Shown here one piece after another: positions 30,011 to 41,650 of a stretch of DNA of 64,000 bases; positions within the stretch are counted from its first letter, which is position 1, and every line of letters starts with the position of its first letter. Source of the stretch: Mytilisepta virgata. Its lineage: Eukaryota > Mollusca > Bivalvia > Mytilida > Mytilidae. A model generated the notes under the pieces. The model worked only from the letters and a program-made list of their open reading frames with translations. It made no database searches and was not told where the DNA came from. The position numbers and the translations under genes were made by a program. The DNA is taken from assembly GCA_028015205.1 (NCBI GenBank), contig CM051514.1, forward strand, positions 42,362,150 to 42,426,149, read 5' to 3'.

Positions 30011-31194
30011 CATCGGAGTTTGACATCAAATATCTCTTAGCGGTTTTACCTTAGGTGAAGGTATGAATAATGACCTTTACCCAGAAGTATGATTACGTCG
30101 TCAGTAATAGGTTATGAAGTGAATATCTTCACATAGTTCTTTGCCTTACTCAACAGAGAGGCTTTTGTAATGCAGATTTGTTTGCAGTTATCTTTCAAGG
30201 CTTTCTTTGGCATAGTCTGCTTGGATTTTCGTTTTTATTATTGACCTTAGAGTGTTTCAAATAATAGAAAAAACTGTTAACTTTCCCTGTTTGGGTAGCA
30301 ATATATTATCATCGCCTGCATATTGCGTCTACGTTTCACAGCTTATTCGATCTTCAAGGGCATGGGTGAGTTACCCTGACTGTGCATAAGGTAGACAACG
30401 CCTTTACATTTAAATGATTTAAGAACACCTATCTAAATTAAAATCCCAAAGTTGTTCTACAACTTTAATCAGGTCATTTTATTATCTGTACGGAAATCAT
30501 CAGATTGGTATTGGCTAGCAGAGTGAATAAACGTTCATAGTTCTGCGGGATGTTTGAGGTTGTTAGCTAGCAGGCAATGTATTTTTTGAACTGGTTAATA
30601 TAGATATATGAGGTCCACCGTAGGCCACGTAGCTGATGGTATGTGAATTGCCAAGAATTGTGTAACCCATCTACAATAGTTTATGGCTGTGTAGTTTTTG
30701 GTGAAGTTGATAACTGTAAAGCTATAAGCTGTTGTTAAACTGATAATTGTATGGCGGTATTTGGAGGATAAAGATAAGTGTTTACATATATTCAAATTTT
30801 AACGGCGTATACATGTGTACTTCAGTATATTAGACGTTGGCGGAGACGGTGAATTGGCGGACAGTCAAGACAGTCGGACTGGGTTGAACTGTGCTATAGT
30901 CTTTGTCTGAACTGTGATATGTACATTGTTTTTATGTTATTTGTGAATATTTAAAATATGTAAATATAAGTGTTTTCTGGGGTTTTTTGCCAAATAAAAA
31001 TTTAACCGTCCACTGGGTATTGTTCTTGACAGTGTTGTTCATTATTTTGTAGTTTTTGAGTGTTTTTTGTTGTGCTTGTGGTTTTTCATTTATCTTCCCA
31101 TGTTTGTCGATCGAATGGATTGCGTTTTTTGGTTTGATCCTTGGGTATACTTGTCCTCTTTATATAGAGAATAATACGTTTGTTTTTGAGAACG
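30011..31194. other. No gene seen; small repeat piece
   Basis: Positions 31,030-31,160 match the arm of the fold-back element (TGTTGTGCTTGTGG, then TTCATTTATCTTCCC). Otherwise nothing can be supported. Confidence 0.5.
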
Positions 31195-31552
31195 TACCCT
31201 AGTTTTGCAAAACATGATCAAACCCAATATGACTAAGACAAACCTTGATTTTATCAGATAACGTGTTATTTATTAGAATGTTTTCTTGATAAGAATGGTA
31301 GATCAATTGAGAATCGTTTGTTTCCAATAGATGTAGCCAAAAATTAATTGTAGATTTGATCGTATCAATGGTAAGTGGAAACATCCCAAGTTTACCTTAT
31401 ACTCCACAGTTAGTTGCCGACTTGTTCACTCCCAACAGACATTTCGCAAATTCTAAGAGGAATTTGTTTAAAATAAATGATTCAATATTCATTTCACAGC
31501 AATATATAAGTATTGGTGCAACACATGTTTCAAATAACTTAATATGAGAAAT
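31195..31552 (-). pseudogene. Non-LTR retrotransposon (LINE) reverse transcriptase C-terminal fragment
   Basis: The minus frame reads HIKLFETCVAPILIYCCE, then LNKFLLEFAKCLLGVNKSAT, a stop near 31,395, GKLGMFPLTIDTIKSTINFW, and a tail with LSHIGFDHV. This layout (VAPILIYG-like box, then CLLGVNKSTSN, then GELGRYPL and YW) is typical of the region after the polymerase core in LINE ORF2 proteins. It is short, carries a stop and lacks both ends. It abuts the block shared between the EGF gene's 3' flank and copies A/B (from 31,564). Confidence 0.75.
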
Positions 31553-31563
31553 CACATTCATCT

Positions 31564-32195
31564 TACAAATCAACCCAGATTATCTTCTTTATTATTTTTT
31601 TATAATATTACATCATAATTAATATAAACCAAACCACGAATGCGGACATCTTTTTGAATAATAGGTGAAAAACGCCTAACATATTGAAGAAATAATTCTG
31701 TTGTTAAATGTTCCTTCCCGCAAGTGGCTTTAAACTCTAACGTTGACTTGTATGGTATGCTGCAAGAAAACGAAAGTGTAAATAAAACACTAATTAGAAT
31801 AAATTATATTTATTGGTACGTTATAATTTGAGGATATATTGTATTTGGTATCTGTTCATCTATTCTTGTTGAACGATACAATGCAGCTACGAAGTTTAGT
31901 TTAAATGTCTGTAGTGGTTTTGGTATTTTAGCGTTACATCGATACACTGTGTCCATGACCAGTTACATATCAGACGGTCATCCAGGAGGATATGAACAGG
32001 GGTGAAGGGGAAAGTAAAGTACAATCCACAATCAACGAAAACAATTTGATATGAACTTGCATTTTTATAAGTTTGCACGAAACATTAATTTGTATATTAT
32101 CGAATTAAAAGTGAATAACTCCATAGTTATACTGTCATATAAGTTTGCGAAAAAATAATAATACGATTTAGTTTACGAATATGAAAATCAGGTAC
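31564..32195. other. 3' flank or intron of the EGF gene, shared with copies A and B
   Basis: Aligns with 6,112-6,838 in A and 54,224-54,950 in B at roughly 80-85% identity, with indels. Within it, minus-strand residues FTPVHILLDDRLICNWS near 31,970-32,010 are partly conserved in A (FTLVHVLL…LICNWS), but A has a stop soon after. A further exon here is possible but not supported. Confidence 0.55.
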
Positions 32196-32343
32196 CTGTA
32201 GTTTATTTCTATACTCTTGTATTCCAGATTTATCGTTTCATCACTGCAAATATACCGTTCCATAAAACATTTTACTGAAGAGAGTACATTCTTGATTGCA
32301 CGTTTTCTGAGTGTACTTGGATCTAGTTGTAATTGGACAGTAT
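32196..32343 (-). CDS. EGF-repeat gene, 148-bp exon after the EGF region
   Basis: The acceptor TCTATAG precedes 32,343 and the donor ACAG/GTACCTG follows 32,196. The intron upstream joins in phase 1, exactly as left by the large EGF exon (donor at 33,364), and the exon ends in phase 2. It encodes about 49 residues including QLQLDPSTLRKRAIKNVLSS and ERYICSDETINLEYKSIEIN, with no EGF pattern. Homologous exons of identical length at 6,839-6,986 and 54,951-55,098 show that the protein sequence has been kept through duplication. I do not recognise the domain; an extracellular juxtamembrane module is one possibility. The next exon was not found. Confidence 0.7.
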
Positions 32344-33063
32344 CTATAGAGGTAAAATATGGCAATCGTTGTAACTGGTTTTAGTCAACCAATCAATCAT
32401 TAAATACATGTAACTAACATGGCACGATTGTCAAAATAAACGGCGCTAGTCATTTTCAAAAAGTTGCTTTGAGTTAATTAAACGTATACCATTAGAATAA
32501 AGATTCTTCATTATAAATATTTAGAATAGCCAAAATACTACTTCAAATGTACAATGAATTTCCATAACCAACAAGGATGTAGGAATAATGTATTTTTGGA
32601 AGTATAAACGACCTTAATATTTCTTTCAGGCCATTTTGTCAAACATGAATTAGTTATATACATGTACTTGTAGAAAAGGTGACTGGAAAAATATTTTCGT
32701 TCGATAAATTCGTTTAGTAAAATAATATTATTTGTATGTACTTTTGTCATGACTTGCAATAAAAATGTGTATAATTTTCAAATTCCTAATGTTAAATAAA
32801 TTAGAAATATATAATATATATATGTTGGGTTAGTATTTAGGCGTATATAAATATTTAGGGAAACCCTGTATCTCCGACAATATTTCGGAATTCCACTGGA
32901 TATATACATTCTGTGGTTGTCACATTATTAAGACGATTAGTTGAATACTGTATGATAATAAAAAATTATCATCCCATATAATGTATGAAAAAAATAACTA
33001 AATCAGATTGCTGCCAAAAAAATCCCAGAGAGGTAATAAAATTTAATCGCCACACGTATATAC

Positions 33064-33195
33064 ACATGGTGCTAGACGAATAGGTGCCATAGTGTCACAA
33101 TGGTGTGATTTCGAGGCCCGCCATATACGGAAACAGCCTTGAAAGTAGTAAAATCTGATTTTAACAGTAATGGGTTAGTATTTAGGCGTATATTT
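33064..33195 (+). mobile_element. 5'-truncated SINE copy inside an intron of the EGF gene
   Basis: Matches the SINE at 28,822-28,968 in the opposite orientation: ATGGTGCTAGACGAATAGGT, a B-box-like GTGATTTCGAGGCCCGCC, then AAAATCTGATTTTAACAGTA and GGGTTAGTATT. The A box is missing. A further scrap, GGGTTAGTATTTAGGCGTAT, lies near 32,827. Confidence 0.7.
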
Positions 33196-33364
33196 ATATA
33201 TATAGTGTATACAAATAAGAGTGGTCATGGCGAGAATGAAAAACCTCGAAACCATGTAACCTTTATAGTAATCGCTCTTTCCAATTCACGGACATATACT
33301 TACAGGTAGTTCTTTCTAGATAATGTTTTTCAATTTTTCCAAAACCTTTATATATTATACCTAC

Positions 33365-36300
33365 CTTCTTTTTCTTCACTTTCAGATCTTTGACTTTGCC
33401 ATAGACATCTGTATCCACCAATATCATTTTGGCAGTGAGTTCCAGCAGGACATGTACTCCACATACATTCATCAATATCGTGTTCACACTGATGACCTAC
33501 CCAACCCCCTGTACAGTGACAGTAGTATCCATATTGGATATTTACGCATGAACCATTGTGATGACATGGTGAGGATGAGCACCATTCTATTTGGGTTTCA
33601 CACGTTTCACCTGTATAACCAATGTCACAAATACAGGTATAATTATAATTGCCATTTATACAGGTCGCGCCATTCAGACAAGGGTCTCTGTAGCAGTGAT
33701 CATATATTTCACAATTCAGACCAATGTAACTATCGTTACATATACATTTGTAGTTCTGTTCCTCATTTAGACATCTTCCAGAATTTATACAAGGACTAGA
33801 ATAACAAAAATTATATTCACTGCAATTTTGTCCTCCCCATTCGTTCTGACAGTTACACGAAAATGAAAAATCACGATTGATACAGGTCCCATTATTGTGA
33901 CATGGGGTGTAGAAGCAGAAATCTTCATACTGACAGAAATCTCCTCGCCAACCAGTCTGGCAATTGCAGCTGTAACCCGAATTGTGTTCAATGCAGTGCC
34001 CATTATGCTGACAAGGGGAACTATTACAAGGATGAAAGTGACATTTATATCCGTCCTCTTCGTTAGTACAGTTTTCTAAAAGTTTGCAAGGACGACTGTA
34101 ACAAAAGTCTTGTGTCTCACAATATTCTCCTATCCACCCAGGAACACAGGTGCAGATCGGACCGAAAGTAGAATATGTACATGAACCACTGTTATTACAA
34201 ACAATTGATGAACAGTTTAAACAATTGTATCCGTTGTATGTGTTGACGCATTTGTACTCCGAATTGCACGGGTTATTTTTGCATTCATCAATATCAATAG
34301 AACAGTCTGCTCCGTCCCAATAATCCGTGCAGTTACAATAATATGATCCGTTTGAATTAATGCAACTTCCGTTATTTAAACATGGCATTTGTTGACATTC
34401 GTCAATATCAACTTCACACCTCAATCCAGTCCATCCTTGTTTGCAAACGCATGCGTAACCGCGAAGCAAATTAATACATGTAGCGTCATTGATGCATGGG
34501 TAACTTTTGCAGGAATCAACTCTCTTTTCGCAATGTCGGCCTTTCCAATCATCAGTACAATTGCACGTGTAATTTCCCTCTACATTAATGCATACGCCAT
34601 TGTTCTCACATGGATGGAATTTACATTCATCCTCATCTTCATCACAGTGAGTTCCTTTCCATTCGGGTTGACATTTGCATTCGTATTCTTCGCCTTTAAC
34701 TCTGCACGTTGCGTTATTTTTACAAGGAACTCTTTCACATGGATCTGTCCTAATTTCACATTTATCACCGGACCATCCATGCTGACATATGCAGGAGAAA
34801 TTCCCGTTTCTATTTTGACATTTGCCATGGCTTCCGCATGGATTAAACTGACATTCGTCCAGATCACTTTCGCATAATTTTCCAATCCAACCCGATTCAC
34901 AGTAGCACGTAAAACTTCCGTCTAAATTTTTACATAACCCATTATTTTTACATGGTCCAGCATCACATTCGTTAATATCTGTTTCACAATGGTCTCCAGT
35001 CCATCCGTCGTGGCATGCACAAACAAAACCCCCATGGGTATTTATACAACGTCCATTATTTCGGCAGACAGTTTTGATATGTGTTCCGTTTACTTTAATA
35101 CCACTTTTACATTCATCATTGTCAGTTTCACAAGTAAGCCCCGTCCATTCATCTGGACAAGAGCATATATAATTATCTTCATGATAAAAAACATTACCAC
35201 CATTCTTGCATGGATTTGGAATTGATCTTTCCTCAAAACTATCTTCGGAAATTTCACAAGTCTGTCCTGTCCATTGCTTTGGGCAGTAACATAAATATTT
35301 TTCGGAATTACTGAAACAAAGGCCTGAATTTTTGCAAGGATTATTTACACAGAAATTACGTATATCACATCTGTATCCAATCCAACCTATATTACACTTA
35401 CAAACAGGTTTATTTTGTTGCAGCTGACATGTTCCCTTACTGCTACATGTATTGATATGACAGTTTGTTTCAGTCGTACATGTTCTTCCACTCCAGCCGT
35501 TAGTGCACCGGCAGGAAAAAGTATTTCCGGAATTCATACATTGACCATTATTATTACATGGATTCTTGGCACAGTGGTCTGTAGGATTTGCAACGTCACA
35601 ATTTTTCCCTGTCCAAGAGCTAGGACAAGATGCACATGAATATGTATTTCCAGTGTTCATACATTTGCTATTATGCTTACATGGAGACCTGTAGCAGTGG
35701 TTGATACTTTGACAATGATTTCCTGTCCAACGAGAAGTACATTTACATGAGGCAGAATTTTTTCCATTAATGCATGACCCACCATGTTGGCACGGAGAAT
35801 GTGTGCAGTAATTTCTAATTTCACAATGGGTTCCAGTCCATCCACTTTCACATTTACATGAATATAAATTACTACCGCTTACACAGGTACCATGTTTACA
35901 ATTAGACCCGAGACAAAAATCTTTCAGATCACAATGGCTTCCAGACCATCCATGTGAACAGTTACAGGTATACCAGGACTTTGTATTAATACATGTACTG
36001 TTATGTTTACATGGGGAACTAGCACAAAAGTCTTGTATTTCACAGTGCATACCTGACCAGCCTCTACCACATTTACAGGTATACGAATGTTCGTTATTCA
36101 CGCACAAACCAGCGTGTTGACATGTTATTCCGGAGCAAAAGTTTTGTATGTTACAGGTTTTACCCGTCCATGCCCCAGAACAAGTACAAGAGTAGCCTGT
36201 TCTTCTATTTTGACATTTACCGTTATGCTTACAAGGTGAAGGAGCACACCAATCTTTAATAAGACAATCTGTACCACTCCAGCCGCTTACACATTTACAT

Positions 36301-36874
36301 CTAAAAGAGTTTTGACCATTTGTGCATGTACCATTGTTTTTGCAAGGTGAACTCGAGCAGTAGTTTTTTACGTCACAATGTTTACCTGTCCAATCCTTAC
36401 TACATTGGCAGCTGTATGCTAATTGACTGTTTGTACACTTCCCGTGATTTATGCATGGATTTGGAGCGCAATGGTTTGGTTTTGAACAATCACTTCCCAT
36501 CCAACCAGTGTGACAGGTGCAATGTCCGTTATTACAATTACCGTGTTTGCTACAACGATTTGGGCATTGTTTTGAGTGTATCGTCGCCGTTGTTGTTGGC
36601 AGTATTTTTGTTTGGTCACTTTCACACCTTTGTCCAGAAAATCCATGTCTACATTTGCATTCTATATTGCTATCTTTTAGTGTTTGGCATGTACCACCAT
36701 TATGGCAAGGCCGAGTGTCACAGGTTTCTAATATTTCACACTGTTTGCCAAAATGACCAAGGGGGCATGTACAATGATAACTGCCACGTGTGTTTGTACA
36801 TTTTCCTTTACCACAAATGTCTTTCGCTAAGGTACATTCATTCATATCAGATACACATCCAGACCCTGACCAGC
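33365..36874 (-). CDS. EGF-repeat gene, giant exon with about 30 EGF-like domains
   Basis: A single 3,510-bp exon (1,170 codons' worth) between an acceptor (CATTTTAG) before 36,874 and a donor (AAG/GTAGGT) at 33,364. Both splice phases are 1. By eye it holds about 30 EGF-like units of six cysteines. Many have the calcium-binding start DxDEC or DxNEC, for example DINEC, DLDEC, DEDEC and DIDEC near the middle and C-terminal part. One unit lacks its third cysteine (NPCKNGGNVF), and two near the C-terminal third are compressed. A short Thr-rich linker (KILPTTTATIHS) follows the third unit. The open frame extends upstream to 37,220 by chance through intron DNA. The product should be extracellular or cell-surface, for adhesion or ligand binding. 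No DSL, LNR, laminin G or transmembrane segment is seen, so Notch, Delta and Crumbs cannot be claimed. Confidence 0.9.
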
Positions 36875-39537
36875 CTAAAATGTATATGAATGCTTTAAAC
36901 TGTTGAATAATAAATGCACTCATTAATGCATGAGAAATCAAAACAAGTTCATAATTCAGAGTTAGCCTTTTCAATGCAATCATATTTGTGAAAATAAAGA
37001 AATGAAAGTATAAAGTAAAGCAAAGCGGCATGGCAATTATAAAAATAGGATGGTAAGACCAGGGTATTGGAGTAAAATAAAAGTTTACAAAATAGTACAT
37101 GATTTCATTTGTAAACCCTATATAAATGTATTTTCCAAAAACAAATAATAAAACCAGTTTATTGTTATTAATGAGCATATATTTTAAAAGAAATAACACT
37201 ACCAAAAAATATTGCAACACTGAGACTATAGAGAAAAGAAAATTGTTTTATGACAACATGCATATTGATTACAAATGCCAACTCTGAACATTTCACTAAA
37301 ATTAATCTTTTTTATCAACACACATGCCATGTAAATTCGTGTTTTTAATATTGGATGAGAAGACGAAGGTAGAACAAAATGAACGGAACAAGATATTTTT
37401 AACTTGTAAAATCTTCAGCGATAATATTCTCATTGATAATAAATCAGCTGATATTTCAGACCCACGTTTATACGGAAATATGTTGGTTTTTTCGTAATAA
37501 ACCTACAAACAGTACCTACACTGTACTTATAAGTTTTCCACGCCATTGCAATGTTTTCTGATATCCAATTGTAAAATAATGTGGTTTTAAGTAATTTGTC
37601 ATTATCTTTCATTAGAGTAACAAACTCATATAATTACAAATTATGTCACCAATTTTTTCATGTTCAGTGTTATTTTCTTCCACTTGACCTGATGAAATCA
37701 TCTTTCCTAACTGAAAGGTTTGTATTTTAAAAAATAAATCCTTATTTTAAACTATTGTTATTATACGTTTACTGATTTTATCTTTATTTATTTACTTTTC
37801 TTTTTTATTATCAAATTAAAGATAATATCAAATAATATAAACGCTTTGTAAAATATCTGATCTACATTTTTTGCGATTTTAGTAAAATTTCTAGGTCCAT
37901 AAAAACTTCCACATTGTCTTTATATGATAAAATGTATGGTAGCATCTTTTATTTTGTTGTTGGTTTATATTAGGTTATACACTGGTCTTTTGGATAAAAA
38001 CAATTAATTTATATTTCCGTCATTAATTAGGGACCTGAATTTCCACATGGTAAGTACTGCAAAGTAGCAGATGCTCGTTTTGTCGTTTACACACGCCAAT
38101 TTAGTTAAAGTCCTGTTGAAAAGAACACTTTCATTTATAGCAAATTTAATTGATTAATCATCATTTCTTTCACTTAAAATGGTCGTGGTCATGTTGAGTT
38201 TTTTTTATATTATTTCTAATTTTGCAGTGATACCTTATACTACGATAAAGATATTTGAATAATAACAAATTTCAACCCAGCTGTCGATACTTTTGTTGCG
38301 AATGTGGCGACTCTTTTAAACACGATTTGTCATTTTAAAACCATATGTCTAACGAATAAAATCTGCTATTTGAAGAAGATCCCGTGAAGTTTTGCAATAA
38401 AATTGGTCGCTTACAATAAAAGTAAAAATGAAAATGCTGAAAAATATGTGTTCATCAATAAAAGTCTAACGGAGGACAATAAACAGTCAATAAAGAGGTA
38501 TAATGATAATAAGGCACTGAACATGCACAAATAATTGAAATGATAAGTCAATATGTTATTTATTTAAATGGAAAGTATAAAAAATATCTTTTGCAGATGG
38601 TACAAATATTAAACTCCCTTACAGTTGTGTAAATTGAAATTCTATGGAAGTACAAGTATATATAAGATATGTTTCTCTTTAACCGAAATGCCGAAACAAC
38701 AGTCTCGTTATTCATTGATGATTACCTTCACCACCTCTAACTAAAATAATTTTTATACTGCATGTGTGTCGATATATAAGAATCATTAAGTGAGATATAT
38801 TTGAGGTAAGAGGTGATGAAGGGTATTCATCGAACAATTGTCTCAATAGAGTTAATGTAAAATATATTTAGTTATGGATACTTCCTTCAAAAATTCATGC
38901 TTTACAATAAATATACGAGGTTTTGATATACATCTTTCTTAATCTATTGGTTTAATTTTTGCCATCAATTGTATGCCAACAAGCAGTCTTCTCACTCGTC
39001 CCGTTAACCCTATTACACTCTATTCATGCCTATACTGATCAGAACCCTATATTGTGGTACATGTTTCTTATATATTATATTATGAATTTGAATTTGTGGT
39101 TAATTTGTTTAAATCTGTGAAACATTAGGTTTCCGCGATCATATTGTACTATCCTGTGGAGATTTGCTATTACATTTTGTCGAGGACAATCCGGTGAAAT
39201 CTAGATGTAGTCAATCTTTGCCCATGTTCATCCTTTACAATGCAGTGTCAACCACGCTTACTGCATTTCCTGACATATTCGAACAAATGTTTCGGTTTTA
39301 ATGCTGTTGATGAGAGGTAACTCCTTGAAATGCGTCGTATACAGCATGGTATAAATTTACTATATCTAATATTAGTATCCTTTGATTGTTATTTTGTTAT
39401 TTTGTATTACCATTGGTACATCATATTAAAAATACGTAGGCATACTATTCATCTATCATATTAAAGATAGCCTATTCAAAAGAAACTCTTGAATATTGTA
39501 CATTTTGCTAAAAACATATTATTTCTGAATCTCATAC
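36875..39537 (-). other. Intron of the EGF gene
   Basis: Lies between two exons whose phases match (donor CCTG/GTATGAG at 39,537, acceptor at 36,875). It contains a hairpin element at 38,700-38,845. The hydrophobic translation at 36,890-37,220, which looks like membrane segments, is AT-rich intron in frame with the exon by chance. Confidence 0.75.
38700..38845. mobile_element. Short inverted-repeat element (MITE-like)
   Basis: AGTCTCGTTATTCATTGATG with ATTACCTTCACCACCTCTAA on the left pairs with TAAGAGGTGATGAAGGGTAT and TCATCGAACAATTGTCT on the right. There is a spacer of about 65 bp. Non-coding. Confidence 0.65.
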
Positions 39538-39602
39538 CAGGTTCACACCTCCGTGGACTACATCGATGCCCTGATAATCCATGTGAACATGGAACACATT
39601 CT
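39538..39602 (-). CDS. EGF-repeat gene, 65-bp exon
   Basis: A 65-bp segment between acceptor CTGTCTAG and donor CTG/GTATGAG. It enters in phase 2 and leaves in phase 1. It encodes ECVPCSHGLSGHRCSPRRCEP followed by the first base of a glycine codon. Joined to the giant exon it gives …RRCEPG-WSGSGCVSD, a correct EGF ending that no unspliced frame provides. The Cys spacing is of the type seen in MEGF or scavenger-receptor-F proteins (CxxC, then GxxGxxC). Confidence 0.8.
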
Positions 39603-40299
39603 CTAGACAGGTAGGTATGTGATGGACAGTAGAATTTGTAAAACATCTTCAAACTAGAAAATAAGACACTACATAAACTTTTGAATGCATTCATTTACTA
39701 GTAATTAATTAATCCTGGGTGAAACTTTCTCCCCCTCAAGTGTTAATACGATCAAAAATATAAGGTTTCAAATATGTCTTGCTGTTATGGTATCCGAACC
39801 ATAAAATATCATCACCCTAAAATATATTTCGTTTTGACTGAAAATACGCTGAATCATGTGTTTAAAGCAGGAATCTCATAGATAAAAATTTTACTAGTTG
39901 AAACGTTTATGAAAATATCTTGAGTATATTGTGTTTTCAAAGTTTTCACATAATTACCAAGATCAAATAATCACATGGTCAATGATGGTCCGAATACTTA
40001 GTGTCTAATTTTGAATCTTTAATTCATTTTTTCCTCAAAACTATTTGACAGGTATAAGATAAAACCAAAAGGCCCAACAGTCACATGTATTAAACAATAT
40101 ATAATGTGATATATTCATTTAAAGTTATTTTTCAGTCATCCAAGTCATTCTCACATTCTAGAATTTCCGACATGTCCGAGTAATAATTCCAGTTTTCAAC
40201 CAAAACTGTTATAGATTCAACATTATTTGTCTATGTTAGTAAGGCAACGTATTGAAATTTGCTAAGTAGTTTCAGAGGAGAAGATCAAAATGTGAAATT

Positions 40300-41650
40300 T
40301 TACGGACGACGACGACATTCGACGAAAGCAAAATGATGACAGCTCAGCTAAAAATCTCAAGGGGTCTGGTCACTGGAAAAATATACAAAAATTGTATCTC
40401 CTAATGCCACTGGGGCAATTGAGATCTACATTTAGTGGTACCGTCGTTGGATGGTTCCCTTTCAGAATTGTTCCATGGGTTCAGGACAAGAGAAAAATAG
40501 ATACATAAGACTTTAATCCACTCATCTCAGACTCCAGTGGAGGTTAAACTTTTGTAAATTTGATCTTTGACAGCCTCTATTCAAAATTGTATCCGGAAGT
40601 TTGGACCTCGGACCAATATGACTACTATTGCTAAAAAGTACAAACATTAACAAATATAAATGCTAAAACATCTTCACCTCTGAAAATCCGCGGTCAATTT
40701 AGGTTTAATTTTTATTAAAGTTCTTATTAGTCCACTTAAAAAACTGTATTCTGAAGTCTGTACCTTGGATCAATATGCCTGCTGTTACTAACAGTAGAAA
40801 AATAAGCAAATCTATATTCAAGCATTGCCTCAAAAGCCACTAAGGCAATTGAGGCTTTGGCTTGGTAAAATGGTGCCTAGGTCGCGTTCAAAATTGTGCT
40901 CGTGGGTCTGACCTTTTATCAATATGGCCGTTCTTCCTAAATATAGAAACAGCAGCAGAAAATACTCTTAAAATCTTATCCTCTGAAAATGCTGAACCAT
41001 TTCAGGCTTATATTTGGTAAAATGACTCATTAGTCCGATTTCAAAATTGTACCAAAACCAACACCGTTATTATAACTAGAACAGTCAACAAAAAACTTAC
41101 AACGTCTCTTTTCTGAAACTTCTGGTTCAATTGAGCTTTTACGTTACTATAATAGTCCTTGAATATTCAAAATATTGGAGTTTGGATCGTTGACTAATAT
41201 TAATATTGCCTCTGTTATTTACATTTAAAAATAAGAAAAACTACTTTAAAATCTTCTCCTGTACACTACGAGAGCAAGTGTGACCTAACGGTGATTTAAT
41301 CTTCCTTAGGTGTTCCCCTTTCGAAATTGTATCCGTAGGGCTGGAATGTGGGCCAATATTGCCAGTATTACTACAACTGTAACAAATCAGCATAACAATA
41401 TTTTAAGTTCATCTTCTATGAAACTACTGAGGTCTAACCTTAGTAAAATGATCCTTCATTAGTACCTTTTAAAATCGTGTATGGTGGTATGGACTTTGGA
41501 CCAAACAACCGTTGTTACTAAAAATGGAAAAAAATGAAAATGCAAGAAAAATTACTTAAACATTTTCTCTTTTGTTGCCTCTTTCTGACGGTCCAGATTT
41601 TGGACAAATATGGCTAAAGTTACTGAAATTGGAAAAAGTAACATAGGCTC
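40300..41650. repeat. Highly degenerate ~145-bp tandem array
   Basis: Variants of TTCAAAATTGTATCC followed by TGGACC…CCAATATGGC recur at about 40,461, 40,581, 40,740, 40,887, 41,041, 41,168, 41,331 and 41,471, that is every 120-165 bp. Linking blocks resemble ATCTTCTCCTCTGAAA and GGTAAAATG. The left edge has ACGACGACGACATTCGACGA and CAGCTCAGCTAAAAA, a decayed form of the GACGAC microsatellite and CTAA end seen at 27,856-27,956. It looks like an old relative of that nested element, in the same orientation on the left edge. Confidence 0.7.

Noticed and set aside
31896..32078. Possible further downstream EGF-gene exon
   Set aside because: Some residues are conserved in copy A (FT.VH.LL and LICNWS), but A has a 33-bp insertion with a stop and no convincing phase 2 acceptor was found.
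33323..36889. Several plus-strand frames of 60-190 codons across the EGF exon, some cysteine- or Phe-rich
   Set aside because: They are complementary or shifted readings of the tandem EGF code; their periodic pattern follows the repeats of the minus strand.
36890..37220. Hydrophobic N-terminal extension of the EGF frame resembling membrane segments or a signal anchor
   Set aside because: It is AT-rich intron DNA that happens to be open. A clean acceptor at 36,875-36,876 and the perfect phase and motif join to 39,538 show that the exon starts at 36,874.
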